Origin: an uncultured Mycoplasmatota bacterium
GTDB lineage: Bacteria > Bacillota_I > Bacilli_A > RF39 > UBA660
Direction: 5' to 3'
DNA: 35,828 bases
NCBI GenBank assembly: GCA_900543825.1
Contig: UQSR01000012.1
Coordinates: forward strand, 1-35,828
Part shown: in pieces, positions 7,694 to 16,630 of the stretch
Layout: every line of letters starts with the position of its first letter
How positions within the stretch are numbered: position 1 is the first letter of the stretch
Position numbers and translations under genes: made by a program
Notes under the pieces: model-generated
The model's database searches: none
What the model saw: only the letters and a program-made list of their open reading frames with translations
Told to the model about the DNA's origin: nothing

Positions 7694-8434
7694 TTACTTA
7701 TTATATATTCTAACCTTATTATTCTTAGTACCAAGAACATCATCAAATTCTCTGCAAACACAATCCCTATCATTAATAAAATCATATACACCAGATATAA
7801 TATCAAAATCATTAATATCAGGTATAATATTCATATCAGAAACAAATATATATTCATTATCCTTATCAAATTCATAACCAAAAGTAATATCTTTATATAC
7901 AAGCTTATCTATATTATCAATTCTCTTTAAAGGCATAATATAACTTTTAAATATCCTTAATTCCTTATTATAAATATATATTCTTCTAAAAGAAACATTC
8001 TTATCCCCATCTAATACATCATTCATATACTTAATAATAAGAGAATCATTACTCATAACATCAAAAACATATTCTTTAACATGACATTCAATCTTATTTC
8101 TTCTATTTTTACACATATCAAAGAAAGTAATAATACCCTTATCATCATTGCTAACCTCTAAAGGAATACTTTTAATAGCAATAAAGCCATCTTTAATACT
8201 ATCAATACCATTTAAAGATATTTCCCTATTAGTCATCTTTTCATACAATCTATCATCTTTCTCTATAGCACATACATTAATACCATCAGAAAAGCAAAAA
8301 TTAAACACTGAAAAATCTTTACCAGAAATAAATAAATTACCATTTTCATAACAATTCTTAGCAAGTTTTCTTAAATCAAGAAAACCAATATTATTCATAG
8401 GTATCAATTTAACAAAACACTCATTATTTTTCAT
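7694..8434 (-). CDS. Unknown 246-aa protein overlapping the end of tgt
   Basis: Starts at the ATG at 8434 (MKNNECFVKLIPMNN), preceded by AAGGGTG, which itself lies in the last codons of tgt; the genes overlap by 11 bases. The product is soluble, acidic, rich in Asp, Asn and Ile, with mixed beta/alpha character (segments such as GFIAIKSIPLEV, SFRRIYIYNKELRIFKSY, DITFGYEFDKDNEYIFVSD). No family recognised. It is coupled to tgt on the same transcript. Nothing in it points to queuosine metabolism. Confidence 0.75.
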   Translation of the reverse strand: MKNNECFVKLIPMNNIGFLDLRKLAKNCYENGNLFISGKDFSVFNFCFSDGINVCAIEKDDRLYEKMTNREISLNGIDSIKDGFIAIKSIPLEVSNDDKGIITFFDMCKNRRNKIECHVKEYVFDVMSNDSLIIKYMNDVLDGDKNVSFRRIYIYNKELRIFKSYIMPLKRIDNIDKLVYKDITFGYEFDKDNEYIFVSDMNIIPDINDFDIISGVYDFINDRDCVCREFDDVLGTKNNKVRIYNK

Positions 8435-9548
8435 TATTATCACCCTTATAACACTTATAAAACTCCCCTTTTAATTCTAAAAATCTATCTTCCTTAATAG
8501 CCTCTCTAATATTCTCCATTATTCTAATTAAAAATCTCAAATTATGAATAGATAAAAGTCTTTGACCTAAAGTTTCATTAGCCACTAATAAATGTCTAAT
8601 ATAAGCTTTAGTATAATTCTTACAACATTTACAATCACAATCACTATCTACTGGTGTAAAATCTTCTTTATATTTAGCATTTTTCAAATTAATCTTACCA
8701 TATTTAGTAAAAGCATGTCCATGTCTAGCAAGTCTAGTAGGAAGAACACAATCAAACATATCAACGCCTCTTTCTACTCCCTCAAACAAATCAGTAGGTT
8801 CTCCTACACCCATTAAATATCTAGGTTTATTATCAGGTAAATACTTAATACCATATTCAATCATCTTATACATCGTAGGCTTGTCTTCACCAACTGAAGT
8901 ACCACCTATAGAATAACCATCAAAACCAAGCTTAACCGTCTCCTTACAAGACCATTCTCTTAAATCTTCAAATTCTCCACCTTGAACAATACCAAATAAA
9001 CTTTGATTAGGATTATCAAAAACATCTTTACCCCTCTTAGCCCATCTAAGAGTTCTTTCAACACTATTCTTCATATATTCATAAGTAGCAGGATAAGGAG
9101 GACATTCATCAAAACTCATAGCAATATCACTATCTAATTTATTCTGAATTTCAATACTTTTTTCCGGAGTCAAAAATAACTTTTCACCATTCAAATGACT
9201 CTTAAAAATAACTCCCTCTTCACTAATATCTTTCTTCTTAGCCAAACTAAATACTTGAAAGCCACCACTATCAGTTAATATAGGACCATCATAGTTCATA
9301 AATTTATGTAATCCTCCAGCCTTTTTAACAATATCAGCACCCGGTCTAAGCCATAAATGATAAGTATTAGACAAAATTACCGCAGATCCAATTTCCTTAA
9401 GTTCTGACGTATCTAAAGTTTTAACAGTAGCCTGTGTTCCAACTGGCATAAACATAGGAGTTTCAAACTTACCATAATTAGTCTCAAGAGTACCATATCT
9501 AGCTTTAGTATTCTTATCATTATGTAATAAAGTATATTTAACTTTCAT
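8424..9548 (-). CDS. tgt: tRNA-guanine transglycosylase (queuine/preQ1 tRNA-ribosyltransferase)
   Basis: 374 residues from the ATG at 9548 (MKVKYTLL), six bases after AGGAGG. TGT swaps G34 of GUN-anticodon tRNAs for preQ1 or queuine. Visible motifs are TYHLWLRPGADIV, LTDSGGFQVFS with the conserved Asp at residue 93, FDECPPYPATYEY, GIVQGGEFEDLR, YSIGGTSVGE, RYLMGVGEPTDLFEGV and MFDCVLPTRLARHG with the nucleophilic Asp. The zinc cluster DCDCKCCKNYTKAYIRH is intact. It has its own promoter (9576-9604). No other queuosine genes (queA, queG) are in the window, so whether preQ1 or salvaged queuine is used is open. Confidence 0.97.
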   Translation of the reverse strand: MKVKYTLLHNDKNTKARYGTLETNYGKFETPMFMPVGTQATVKTLDTSELKEIGSAVILSNTYHLWLRPGADIVKKAGGLHKFMNYDGPILTDSGGFQVFSLAKKKDISEEGVIFKSHLNGEKLFLTPEKSIEIQNKLDSDIAMSFDECPPYPATYEYMKNSVERTLRWAKRGKDVFDNPNQSLFGIVQGGEFEDLREWSCKETVKLGFDGYSIGGTSVGEDKPTMYKMIEYGIKYLPDNKPRYLMGVGEPTDLFEGVERGVDMFDCVLPTRLARHGHAFTKYGKINLKNAKYKEDFTPVDSDCDCKCCKNYTKAYIRHLLVANETLGQRLLSIHNLRFLIRIMENIREAIKEDRFLELKGEFYKCYKGDNNEK

Positions 9549-9575
9549 ACAATACCTCCTCTTTTTCATCATAAT

Positions 9576-9604
9576 ATTATAACAAAATAACTAAATAAAG
9601 TCAA
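9576..9604 (-). promoter_or_regulatory. Promoter of tgt, overlapping the tuf terminator U-tract
   Basis: Minus strand TTGACT (9604-9599), 17 bases, TATAAT (9581-9576). The first two T of the -35 box are the last T of the tuf terminator. Confidence 0.75.
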
Positions 9605-9629
9605 AAAAAAAGATACTCATTCGAGTATC
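9603..9629 (-). terminator. Intrinsic terminator of the str operon after tuf
   Basis: Perfect 7-bp stem GATACTC (9629-9623) / GAGTATC (9618-9612), four-base loop, then nine T. It lies ten bases after the tuf stop. Confidence 0.92.
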
Positions 9630-9639
9630 CTTAATTCAA

Positions 9640-10824
9640 TTATTCAATAATTTCAGTAACTGATCCAGCACCAACAGTGTGTCCACCTTCTCTAATAGAG
9701 AATTTAGTACCATTTTCAACTGCGATTGGAGCAATTAATTCAACTGTCATAGTAACGTTATCACCAGGCATAACCATTTCAGTTCCTTCTGGTAATGTAA
9801 CTACACCAGTAACATCTGTAGTTCTGAAATAGAATTGAGGTCTGTAGTTTGTAAAGAATGGAGTATGTCTTCCACCTTCTTCTTTAGAAAGTACATAAAC
9901 TTGTGCTTTAAATTTCTTATGTGGATGAACTGATCCAGGTTTAGCAAGAACTTGTCCTCTTTCAACTTCACTTCTATCAACACCTCTTAATAATACACCA
10001 GCATTATCTCCAGCTTCAGCGAAATCAAGTTGTTTTCTAAACATTTCAATACCAGTAACAACTGTCTTTTTAGTAGGTTTTAATCCAACGATTTCAACTT
10101 CATCATTAAGTTTTAATTGTCCTCTTTCAACTCTACCAGTAACAACTGTTCCTCTACCAGTAATAGTAAATACGTCTTCAATAGACATTAAGAATGGTTT
10201 GTCATTATCTCTTTCTGGAGTTGGAATCCATTCATCAACAGCATCCATTAAGTCTTCAATAGCCTTAACATACTTAGGATCTCCTTCAAGAGCTTTAAGA
10301 GCAGAACCTCTAATAATTGGAGTATTATCTCCATCAAATCCATATTCAGTAAGTAATTCTCTTACTTCCATTTCAACTAGGTCTAATAATTCCTCATCAT
10401 CAACCATATCACATTTGTTTAAGAATACAACCATTCTAGGTACACCAACTTGTCTAGCAAGTAAGATGTGCTCTCTAGTTTGAGCCATAGGACCATCAGT
10501 TGCAGCAATAACAAGGATAGCACCATCCATTTGAGCAGCACCAGTGATCATGTTTTTAACATAGTCAGCATGTCCTGGACAGTCAACGTGAGCATAGTGT
10601 CTCTTTGCAGTTTGATATTCAACGTGTGCAGTGTTGATTGTGATTCCTCTTTCTCTTTCTTCTGGAGCTTTATCGATATTAGCATAATCCATAAATTCAG
10701 CTCCACCTTTATCAGCTAATACTTTAGTAATAGCAGCTGTTAAAGTAGTTTTACCATGGTCAACATGTCCAATAGTACCAATGTTAACGTGTGGTTTTGA
10801 ACGATCAAATTTTTCTTTTGCCAT
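9640..10824 (-). CDS. tuf: Elongation factor Tu
   Basis: 394 residues, the usual length. The GTPase carries aminoacyl-tRNA to the ribosome. G1 GHVDHGKT (about 18-25), switch I with ERERGITINTAHVEYQT, G3 DCPGHADYVKNM, G4 NKCDMVDD and G5-like RGSALKALEGD are all present. Domain 2 (FTITGRGTVVTGRVERG) and domain 3 (FKAQVYVLSKEEGGRHTPFF, ending GSVTEIIE) are complete. The ATG at 10824 follows GAGAGGAAATTATA. It is last in rpsL-rpsG-fusA-tuf. Base composition is somewhat less AT-rich than nearby genes, as expected of a highly expressed gene. Confidence 0.99.
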   Translation of the reverse strand: MAKEKFDRSKPHVNIGTIGHVDHGKTTLTAAITKVLADKGGAEFMDYANIDKAPEERERGITINTAHVEYQTAKRHYAHVDCPGHADYVKNMITGAAQMDGAILVIAATDGPMAQTREHILLARQVGVPRMVVFLNKCDMVDDEELLDLVEMEVRELLTEYGFDGDNTPIIRGSALKALEGDPKYVKAIEDLMDAVDEWIPTPERDNDKPFLMSIEDVFTITGRGTVVTGRVERGQLKLNDEVEIVGLKPTKKTVVTGIEMFRKQLDFAEAGDNAGVLLRGVDRSEVERGQVLAKPGSVHPHKKFKAQVYVLSKEEGGRHTPFFTNYRPQFYFRTTDVTGVVTLPEGTEMVMPGDNVTMTVELIAPIAVENGTKFSIREGGHTVGAGSVTEIIE

Positions 10825-10859
10825 TATAATTTCCTCTCTTTCTTAATATTACATATTCT

Positions 10860-10887
10860 ATTTTATCATATTATGATATTTTTTCAA
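10860..10887 (-). promoter_or_regulatory. Possible internal promoter for tuf
   Basis: Minus strand TTGAAA (10887-10882), 16 bases, TAAAAT (10865-10860), in the 72-base fusA-tuf gap. A TATCATAATATGATA dyad lies in the spacer. Additional tuf transcription would be typical, but the boxes are AT-rich and could be chance. Confidence 0.35.
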
Positions 10888-10896
10888 GTATTTTTA

Positions 10897-12969
10897 CTAA
10901 TTTCCACCATTTTTTTTGATGATTTCATCAGCAATTGATTTAGGAACTTCTTCGTAATGATCAAGTTCCATTACATAGTTACCTCTACCTTGAGTAGAGC
11001 TTCTTAAACTAGTAGCATAACCAAACATTTCAGCAAGTGGTACCATCGCAGTAAATGCAATAGCATTACCTCTTGATTCTTGTCCTTGTGGTTTACCACG
11101 TCTAGCAGTTAAGTCACCAATTACCGCACCAGTATATTCATCAGGAGCAGTAACTACTACTTTCATTATTGGTTCAAGTAATACTGGTTTACATTTATTT
11201 TTAGCTTCTTTTAAAGCAAGTGAAGCCGCAATCTTAAATGCCATTTCAGATGAGTCTACATCATGGTAAGAACCATCAAATAATGTAGCCTTAACGTCTA
11301 CCATAGGATATCCAGCTAGAATACCAGTTTGCATAGCATCTTGTAATCCTTTATCAATAACAGAGATGTATTCACGAGGAACAACACCACCAACAATATT
11401 ATCAACAAATTCATAACCTTTTTCAGGATTTGGTTCAAATCTAATCCAAACATGACCATATTGACCACGTCCACCAGATTGTTTAATATGCTTACCTTCA
11501 CACTCACCCATTTGAGTAATAGTTTCTCTATAAGCAACCATTGGAGCACCAACAGTAGCTTCAACATTAAATTCTCTTCTCATTCTATCTACAATGATAT
11601 CAAGGTGTAATTCACCCATACCAGAGATAGTAGTTTGACCAGTTTCTGGATCAGTATGCATTCTAAATGTAGGATCCTCTTCAGCAAGTTTTTGAAGAGC
11701 AATACCCATCTTTTCTTGGTCAGCTTTAGTCTTAGGTTCAACAGCCTGAGTAATAACAGGTTCAGGAAATTCCATACCTTTCATTATTACAGGTTTCTTT
11801 TCATCACATAAAGTATCAGCAGTTGTAGTATTCTTAAGACCTACAGCAGCACCAATTTCACCAGCATAAATCTCAGGAATCTCTTCTCTGTGATTAGCAT
11901 GCATAAGTAGTATTCTACCAATTCTTTCCTTAACATTCTTAGTAGAGTTAAGTACATAAGAACCACTCTTTAAAGTACCAGAATATACTCTAAAGAAAGT
12001 AAGTCTTCCTACAAAAGGATCAGTAGCAATCTTAAATGCTAAAGCAGTAAAAGGTTCAGAATCAGATGGATGTCTAAGAACAACATTACCCTTAGGATCA
12101 GTACATTCAATAGAAGCAACATCTGTAGGAGCAGGTAAATAATCAACAACAGCATCAAGTAATAACTTAACACCCATATTACCCAAAGCAGTTCCACACA
12201 TAACAGGGAAGAATTCTGCTTTTAATACACCTTTTCTGATAGCTTTCTTAAGTTCATCTACGCCAATTTCCTCACCATCAAGATATTTCATCATTAATTC
12301 TTCATCAAAATCAGCAGCAGCTTCAATTAACATATTTCTATATTCCAAAGCCTTATCTTTCATATCCTCTGGAATATCAATTTCAGTATAATTTTCTTCT
12401 TGTTTACCATCAAAATGGTATGCTTTCATAGTAACAAGATCAATTACACCATTAAAATCAGATTCAGCACCAATAGGCAATTGCATAGCAGCACTATTAG
12501 CCCCTAATCTATCTTTAATAGTACCTAAACTAAAATAGAAGTCAGCTCCCATTTTATCCATCTTATTAGCAAAGATAATTCTAGGTACAGCATATTCATT
12601 TGCTTGTCTCCATACAGTTTCACTTTGAGGTTCAACACCTGCTTGAGCATCAATAAGTAAAACAGCACCATCAAGTACTCTTAAACTTCTTTGAACTTCA
12701 ATAGTAAAGTCAACGTGTCCTGGAGTATCAATAATATTAAATCTATAACCCTTCCAAAATGCAGTAGTAGCGGCACTAGTAATAGTAATACCTCTCTCTT
12801 GCTCTTGAGCCATCCAGTCCATTTGCGATTCACCATCATGAGTTTCACCAATCTTATGAATCTTATGAGTATGGAACAAAATTCTCTCAGTACAAGTAGT
12901 CTTACCAGCATCAATATGAGCCATAATTCCAATATTTCTTGTATGATCTAAGCTTATTTCACGAGCCAT
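10897..12969 (-). CDS. fusA: Elongation factor G
   Basis: 690 residues from the ATG at 12969 (MAREISLDHTRNIGIMAHID), with AAAGGAAAAAAG upstream; a longer frame reaches back into rpsG and is not real. The GTPase drives translocation and, with RRF, ribosome recycling. G1 AHIDAGKTT, switch I with QERGITITSAATTAFW, G3 DTPGHVDFTIEV and G4 NKMDKMGAD are intact. Domain II follows (AFKIATDPFVGRLTFFRVYSG), then domain IV (SGGRGQYGHVWIRFEP) and a C-terminal domain V. It is third in the str operon, 19 bases after rpsG. Confidence 0.99.
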   Translation of the reverse strand: MAREISLDHTRNIGIMAHIDAGKTTCTERILFHTHKIHKIGETHDGESQMDWMAQEQERGITITSAATTAFWKGYRFNIIDTPGHVDFTIEVQRSLRVLDGAVLLIDAQAGVEPQSETVWRQANEYAVPRIIFANKMDKMGADFYFSLGTIKDRLGANSAAMQLPIGAESDFNGVIDLVTMKAYHFDGKQEENYTEIDIPEDMKDKALEYRNMLIEAAADFDEELMMKYLDGEEIGVDELKKAIRKGVLKAEFFPVMCGTALGNMGVKLLLDAVVDYLPAPTDVASIECTDPKGNVVLRHPSDSEPFTALAFKIATDPFVGRLTFFRVYSGTLKSGSYVLNSTKNVKERIGRILLMHANHREEIPEIYAGEIGAAVGLKNTTTADTLCDEKKPVIMKGMEFPEPVITQAVEPKTKADQEKMGIALQKLAEEDPTFRMHTDPETGQTTISGMGELHLDIIVDRMRREFNVEATVGAPMVAYRETITQMGECEGKHIKQSGGRGQYGHVWIRFEPNPEKGYEFVDNIVGGVVPREYISVIDKGLQDAMQTGILAGYPMVDVKATLFDGSYHDVDSSEMAFKIAASLALKEAKNKCKPVLLEPIMKVVVTAPDEYTGAVIGDLTARRGKPQGQESRGNAIAFTAMVPLAEMFGYATSLRSSTQGRGNYVMELDHYEEVPKSIADEIIKKNGGN

Positions 12970-12988
12970 AATTCTTTTTTCCTTTCTA

Positions 12989-13456
12989 TTACCATCTATA
13001 ATGAGCAAATGCCTTATTAGCTTCTGCCATCTTATGAGTATCATCTTTCTTCTTAACAGATGCGCCAGTTCCATTAGATGCATCAATAATTTCATTAGCA
13101 AGATTTTCAGCCATTGAATGACCTCCTCTTAATCTTGCATATTGAGCTAACCATCTAAAAGCTAAAGCTTGAGCTCTTTCAGGTTTAACCTCAACTGGTA
13201 CTTGGTAGTTAGCTCCACCAACTCTTCTAGACTTAACTTCAAGACCTGGTTTAATATTATCCATAGCTTTATTAAATACTACCATAGGATCTTCACCAGT
13301 TTTTTCTTTAACTATATCAAAAGCATTATATATAATCTTTTGAGCAGTACCTTTTTTACCATCTTTCATAATATGATTAACTAACTTAGTAACCACCTTA
13401 GAATTATAAATAGGATCTGCTAAAACATCTCTTTTAGTAGCTTGTCTCTTTCTCAT
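12989..13456 (-). CDS. rpsG: Small ribosomal subunit protein S7
   Basis: 155 residues. S7 nucleates folding of the 16S rRNA 3' major domain and lines the E site. MRKRQATKRDVLADPIYNSK, VFNKAMDNIKPGLEVKSRRV, GGANYQVPVEVKPERAQALA and GTGASVKKKDDTHKMAEANK are classic S7 segments. The ATG at 13456 has AAGGAGG five to six bases upstream. It lies 33 bases after rpsL and 19 before fusA. Confidence 0.99.
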   Translation of the reverse strand: MRKRQATKRDVLADPIYNSKVVTKLVNHIMKDGKKGTAQKIIYNAFDIVKEKTGEDPMVVFNKAMDNIKPGLEVKSRRVGGANYQVPVEVKPERAQALAFRWLAQYARLRGGHSMAENLANEIIDASNGTGASVKKKDDTHKMAEANKAFAHYRW

Positions 13457-13489
13457 AGTTTATCCTCCTTCCAATATTATTAATAATTA

Positions 13490-13903
13490 TTATTTCTTAT
13501 CTTTTTTAGCACCGTACTTACTTCTACCTTGCTTTCTGTTTTGAACTCCAGCAGTATCTAAAGTACCTCTAATAATATGGTATCTAACACCGATTAAGTC
13601 TTTAACTCTTCCGCCTCTTATAAGAACAACACTATGTTCTTGTAAGTTGTGTCCGATACCTGGAATATAACAAGTAACTTCCATACCATTAGATAATCTT
13701 ACTCTCGCATATTTTCTTAAAGCTGAGTTAGGTTTCTTAGGTGTAGTAGTACCAACCCTAGTACAAACTCCTCTCTTTTGAGGTGAAACTTGTACAGTTT
13801 GTTTCTTTTGGATACTATTTTTTCCTACTAATAATACTGGAGATTTACTCTTTCTTACTTTCTTAGTTCTAGGTTTTCTAGTTAACTGATTAATTGTAGG
13901 CAT
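13490..13903 (-). CDS. rpsL: Small ribosomal subunit protein S12
   Basis: 137 residues. S12 sits at the decoding centre. PTINQLTRKPRTK, GVCTRVGTTTPKKPNSALRK and GHNLQEHSVVLIRGGRVKD are standard. One oddity is visible: the normally near-invariant KDLPGVRYH reads KDLIGVRYH, with Ile (ATC) for the proline equivalent to E. coli Pro90. Lys at the positions matching E. coli 42 and 87 is retained. The ATG at 13903 has AAGGAGTGA upstream. First gene of the str operon, with promoter 13999-14027. Confidence 0.98.
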   Translation of the reverse strand: MPTINQLTRKPRTKKVRKSKSPVLLVGKNSIQKKQTVQVSPQKRGVCTRVGTTTPKKPNSALRKYARVRLSNGMEVTCYIPGIGHNLQEHSVVLIRGGRVKDLIGVRYHIIRGTLDTAGVQNRKQGRSKYGAKKDKK

Positions 13904-13959
13904 TATATCACTCCTTTCTTACACATATCCTGGTGTTTCATTTTCAATCTTAAATATAA

Positions 13960-13978
13960 GTTTTACCCATAGTAAAAC
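13960..13978 (-). other. Hairpin in the rpsL leader
   Basis: Perfect 7-bp stem GTTTTAC (13978-13972) / GTAAAAC (13966-13960), five-base loop, in the ~90-base untranslated leader between the str promoter and rpsL. No U-tract follows at once, so it is not a clear terminator. It could be a leader structure for autoregulation. Confidence 0.4.
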
Positions 13979-13998
13979 CTAAATTCACGAACGAATTA

Positions 13999-14027
13999 AT
14001 AATAACATTTTTATATAAATTAGTCAA
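13999..14027 (-). promoter_or_regulatory. Promoter of the str operon (rpsL-rpsG-fusA-tuf)
   Basis: Minus strand TTGACT (14027-14022), 17 bases, TATTAT (14004-13999), about 95 bases before the rpsL ATG. Confidence 0.75.
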
Positions 14028-14078
14028 GTACTTTTTAAACATTTCTTTACATACAACCATAATATATGCAAATATAAA

Positions 14079-14101
14079 GAAAAAAGACTATTTACTAGTC
14101 T
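14079..14101 (-). terminator. Intrinsic terminator after the penicillin-binding protein gene
   Basis: Stem AGACTA (14101-14096) / TAGTCT (14090-14085), five-base loop, then a T-rich run. It lies six bases after the stop codon. Confidence 0.75.
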
Positions 14102-14106
14102 CTTCT

Positions 14107-16281
14107 CTAACCGTTAAGTTCAAAATATTTATTTACAACTTGTGCAGATATATTTCTGGTTACACCATAAGTAGTAGAATCCGGAACACTAATATCAGGA
14201 GATACCACTACTATACTCATTTTAGGATTATCACTAGGAGAATATCCGACAAATGAAGAAGTAATAGTTTCAGTGTCTACTTTACCATCACCATCAGTAT
14301 CAATAAAGCTTTGACTAGTACCAGTCTTACCAGCAGAATTAGTATAATTACCCATATAACCATAACCAAGTCCCTTAGTAACAACCGCAGAAAATCCTTC
14401 TCTTACCCTATCTATATATTTCTTCTCTACAGATAATTTACCAAGTTCCGTAACATTAGCCTTATATATTAGAGAACCAAAAGTATCACCACTATCGCTA
14501 GGTTTATATACCTCTTTTAATAAATATGGTTTAAGCCTAACACCATTATTTGCAATAGTATTAATATATTGCGATAACTGTATTGGTGTATAAGTATCAT
14601 ACTGTCCAATAGAGAAATCAAGTAAATGACCAGGAAGTCTACTCTTACCCATGAATCCCAAACTTTCTACCGGAAGATCAATTCCCGTTTTTTCTCCTAA
14701 ACCAAACTCAGCATACATTTCTCTATATTTATCAAATGCACTCTCATCTAATGCTAATCCTTGATTATATTCATAACTACCATTACCAACCTTAATAGCA
14801 ATCTTATATTGATATACATTCGAAGAATTTTGCAATGCATAAACATCATCAATAGGTCCCATAGTCTGCCAAGAACACTTAAGAGGCGTATCCTTAATCT
14901 TAATACATTCATCATTAAGTACAGTACCAATATCAATTGCCCCATACTTATATCCTACCATCATCGAAGCACCCTTAACAACACTACCAGGAGTAACAGG
15001 AAGAGTAACAATTCCAGGAGTATAATCAACAATTTGATAATAACCATTTTTCAAAACAGCTTGTTTACCTGCCATAGCTAATATCTCCCCAGTATTAGGA
15101 TCAGATACAATAGCAAAAGAACGATTATAATACTGAGTACCAGGTTCACCCTTAGCATTTAATACCTCATTACTAAGAACATCTTCTAAGTACTTCTGAA
15201 GTTCAATATCAATAGTAAGAACAATATCATTACCCCTCTTACCTTCACTAACAAGCTCATAACTATTATCCGATAGTAACCTATACTTAGCCTTAGTTCC
15301 TCTCAAATAATCCTCATATTGATATTCAAGATAAGAAATACCAACCCTATCATCAAGCGTATATCCCCTCTTCAAATACTCCTCAGATAATTCCGAAGGA
15401 ATACCCTGCGTATTAGAAGAAACATTTCCAAGAATAGATTTAAAAGTATCACCATACAAATAAACCCTTTCCCAATCAAGCTTAGTATTAAATCCCTTTA
15501 AATTATCAATATTCTCACTAATATAAGCATACTCAGCATCAGTAACATCACTATTCTTAATAACCTTCTCAGCATAAGAATAACCCTTATTCATCAAATA
15601 ATAAATATACGCAGCCTTCTTATCACTATCAGTATATTCACTAATCTCATCATCAAGTCTCTCATATATAAGTTTATCAATATCCTTATCATTAAGTTTT
15701 CTCTTATTATATAAATCCCATTCCTCATCAGTAATCTTTTTTCTACATTCCTTATAATGAGACTTATAATAAAAATCTTTAAGTTTATTATCATCTATTT
15801 TAGAATAATCAATATCAATATTATTAGAAACCTCATAAGCAAGTTCAATCTCTTCCTTAGTAGTAATACCATTTTGTTTCTTATAATAAATAGTTTTAAT
15901 ACCCTCATTATCTACAAGTAACTTATGATTCCTATCATAAATTCTACCTCTTGGAGCACTAGTACTTTCAATCGTCTTTTCAGTAGCCATAGCAAGTTTA
16001 TCATTATACTCACTATTCTTAAGTATCTGAAGATTAAAAAGTCTACATCCAATAACTAAATATATAGAAATAAGCAAAACAATAATCAAACCAAATCTCC
16101 TATTCATAATCTCATCAAGATGTTTATCATTACACTTATGTTTCTTATTAATAGGTCCTGTTTTTTTCTTAATTTCAAGTTTACTTTTCTTTCTTTTCTT
16201 ACTAGTTTTATTAATTTTCTTACTTCTAAATGTAAATAAATCACCTAAAGAAAACACCTTTTTTCCAAACTTTCTACCCAT
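14107..16281 (-). CDS. Class B penicillin-binding protein (PBP2-type transpeptidase)
   Basis: 724 residues. A long basic cytoplasmic head (1-60, many Lys) precedes one membrane anchor (about 63-80, FGLIIVLLISIYLVIGC). A PBP dimerisation domain follows with the SAPRGRIYDRNHKLLVDN motif near residue 110, then the transpeptidase domain. Active-site motifs are S433-V-V-K436 (TPGSVVKGASM), S486-S-N488 and K652-T-G (SAGKTGTSQS), so the enzyme looks catalytically intact. It cross-links peptidoglycan outside the membrane. The ATG at 16281 has GGAGGC five bases upstream. A single-gene unit with its own terminator. Whether it is the elongation (MrdA) or division (FtsI) enzyme cannot be decided here. 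Confidence 0.93.
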   Translation of the reverse strand: MGRKFGKKVFSLGDLFTFRSKKINKTSKKRKKSKLEIKKKTGPINKKHKCNDKHLDEIMNRRFGLIIVLLISIYLVIGCRLFNLQILKNSEYNDKLAMATEKTIESTSAPRGRIYDRNHKLLVDNEGIKTIYYKKQNGITTKEEIELAYEVSNNIDIDYSKIDDNKLKDFYYKSHYKECRKKITDEEWDLYNKRKLNDKDIDKLIYERLDDEISEYTDSDKKAAYIYYLMNKGYSYAEKVIKNSDVTDAEYAYISENIDNLKGFNTKLDWERVYLYGDTFKSILGNVSSNTQGIPSELSEEYLKRGYTLDDRVGISYLEYQYEDYLRGTKAKYRLLSDNSYELVSEGKRGNDIVLTIDIELQKYLEDVLSNEVLNAKGEPGTQYYNRSFAIVSDPNTGEILAMAGKQAVLKNGYYQIVDYTPGIVTLPVTPGSVVKGASMMVGYKYGAIDIGTVLNDECIKIKDTPLKCSWQTMGPIDDVYALQNSSNVYQYKIAIKVGNGSYEYNQGLALDESAFDKYREMYAEFGLGEKTGIDLPVESLGFMGKSRLPGHLLDFSIGQYDTYTPIQLSQYINTIANNGVRLKPYLLKEVYKPSDSGDTFGSLIYKANVTELGKLSVEKKYIDRVREGFSAVVTKGLGYGYMGNYTNSAGKTGTSQSFIDTDGDGKVDTETITSSFVGYSPSDNPKMSIVVVSPDISVPDSTTYGVTRNISAQVVNKYFELNG

Positions 16282-16299
16282 ACAAAGCCTCCATTTATT

Positions 16300-16308
16300 A
16301 TTATATCA
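16300..16308 (-). promoter_or_regulatory. Extended -10 promoter of the penicillin-binding protein gene
   Basis: Minus strand TGATATAAT (16308-16300), a full extended -10 (TGnTATAAT) 18 bases before the ATG; no good -35 box. The 18-base distance implies a very short leader. Confidence 0.5.
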
Positions 16309-16348
16309 TAAAAAGTAAAAATATACATATAGTTAATTAGGTGAAATA

Positions 16349-16630
16349 ATGAATATTTATATGATAACAGAATACATAAACAAATTAAAAAAAGAAGATA
16401 TTAATAACTATGCCCAAAAGCAAGGAATAAAATTAGATAAAGAAGAGTTAGACATAGTATATAATTATATCAAAACAAACTATAAAAATATTATCTATTA
16501 CCCCATAGAGAAAACACTATCTGAAATAAAATACAAAGTAAAACCATTAACATATACCAAAATAGAAGAACTAATAACAAAATATAAAAACATAATAGAT
16601 AATTTTACAAATAAGATAAGAGAAGATTAA
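16349..16630 (+). CDS. DUF2624 (YqfT)-like small protein
   Basis: 93 residues, the only complete + strand gene. The ATG at 16349 has AGGTGA five bases upstream. The product is helical and charged, with the pattern ITEYINKLKKEDINNYAQKQ, then a D/E-x-x-x-I-x-x-Y-I helix, then a C-terminal helix ELITKYKNIIDNF. It resembles Bacillus YqfT (DUF2624), whose gene neighbours nfo (yqfS) there. Here the gene converges on nfo and the two stops overlap by four bases (TTAA, 16627-16630). Function of the family is unknown. The call rests on pattern and neighbourhood. Confidence 0.65.
   Translation: MNIYMITEYINKLKKEDINNYAQKQGIKLDKEELDIVYNYIKTNYKNIIYYPIEKTLSEIKYKVKPLTYTKIEELITKYKNIIDNFTNKIRED

Noticed and set aside
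12970..13101. 44-codon upstream extension of fusA
   Set aside because: It reads through the end of rpsG in another frame; the conserved EF-G start MAREISLDHTRN with its own ribosome site is at 12969.
16349..16630. Small + strand gene dismissed as a shadow
   Set aside because: Kept as real: it has its own ribosome site, does not lie over a minus-strand gene except for four bases, and fits a DUF2624-type pattern beside nfo.
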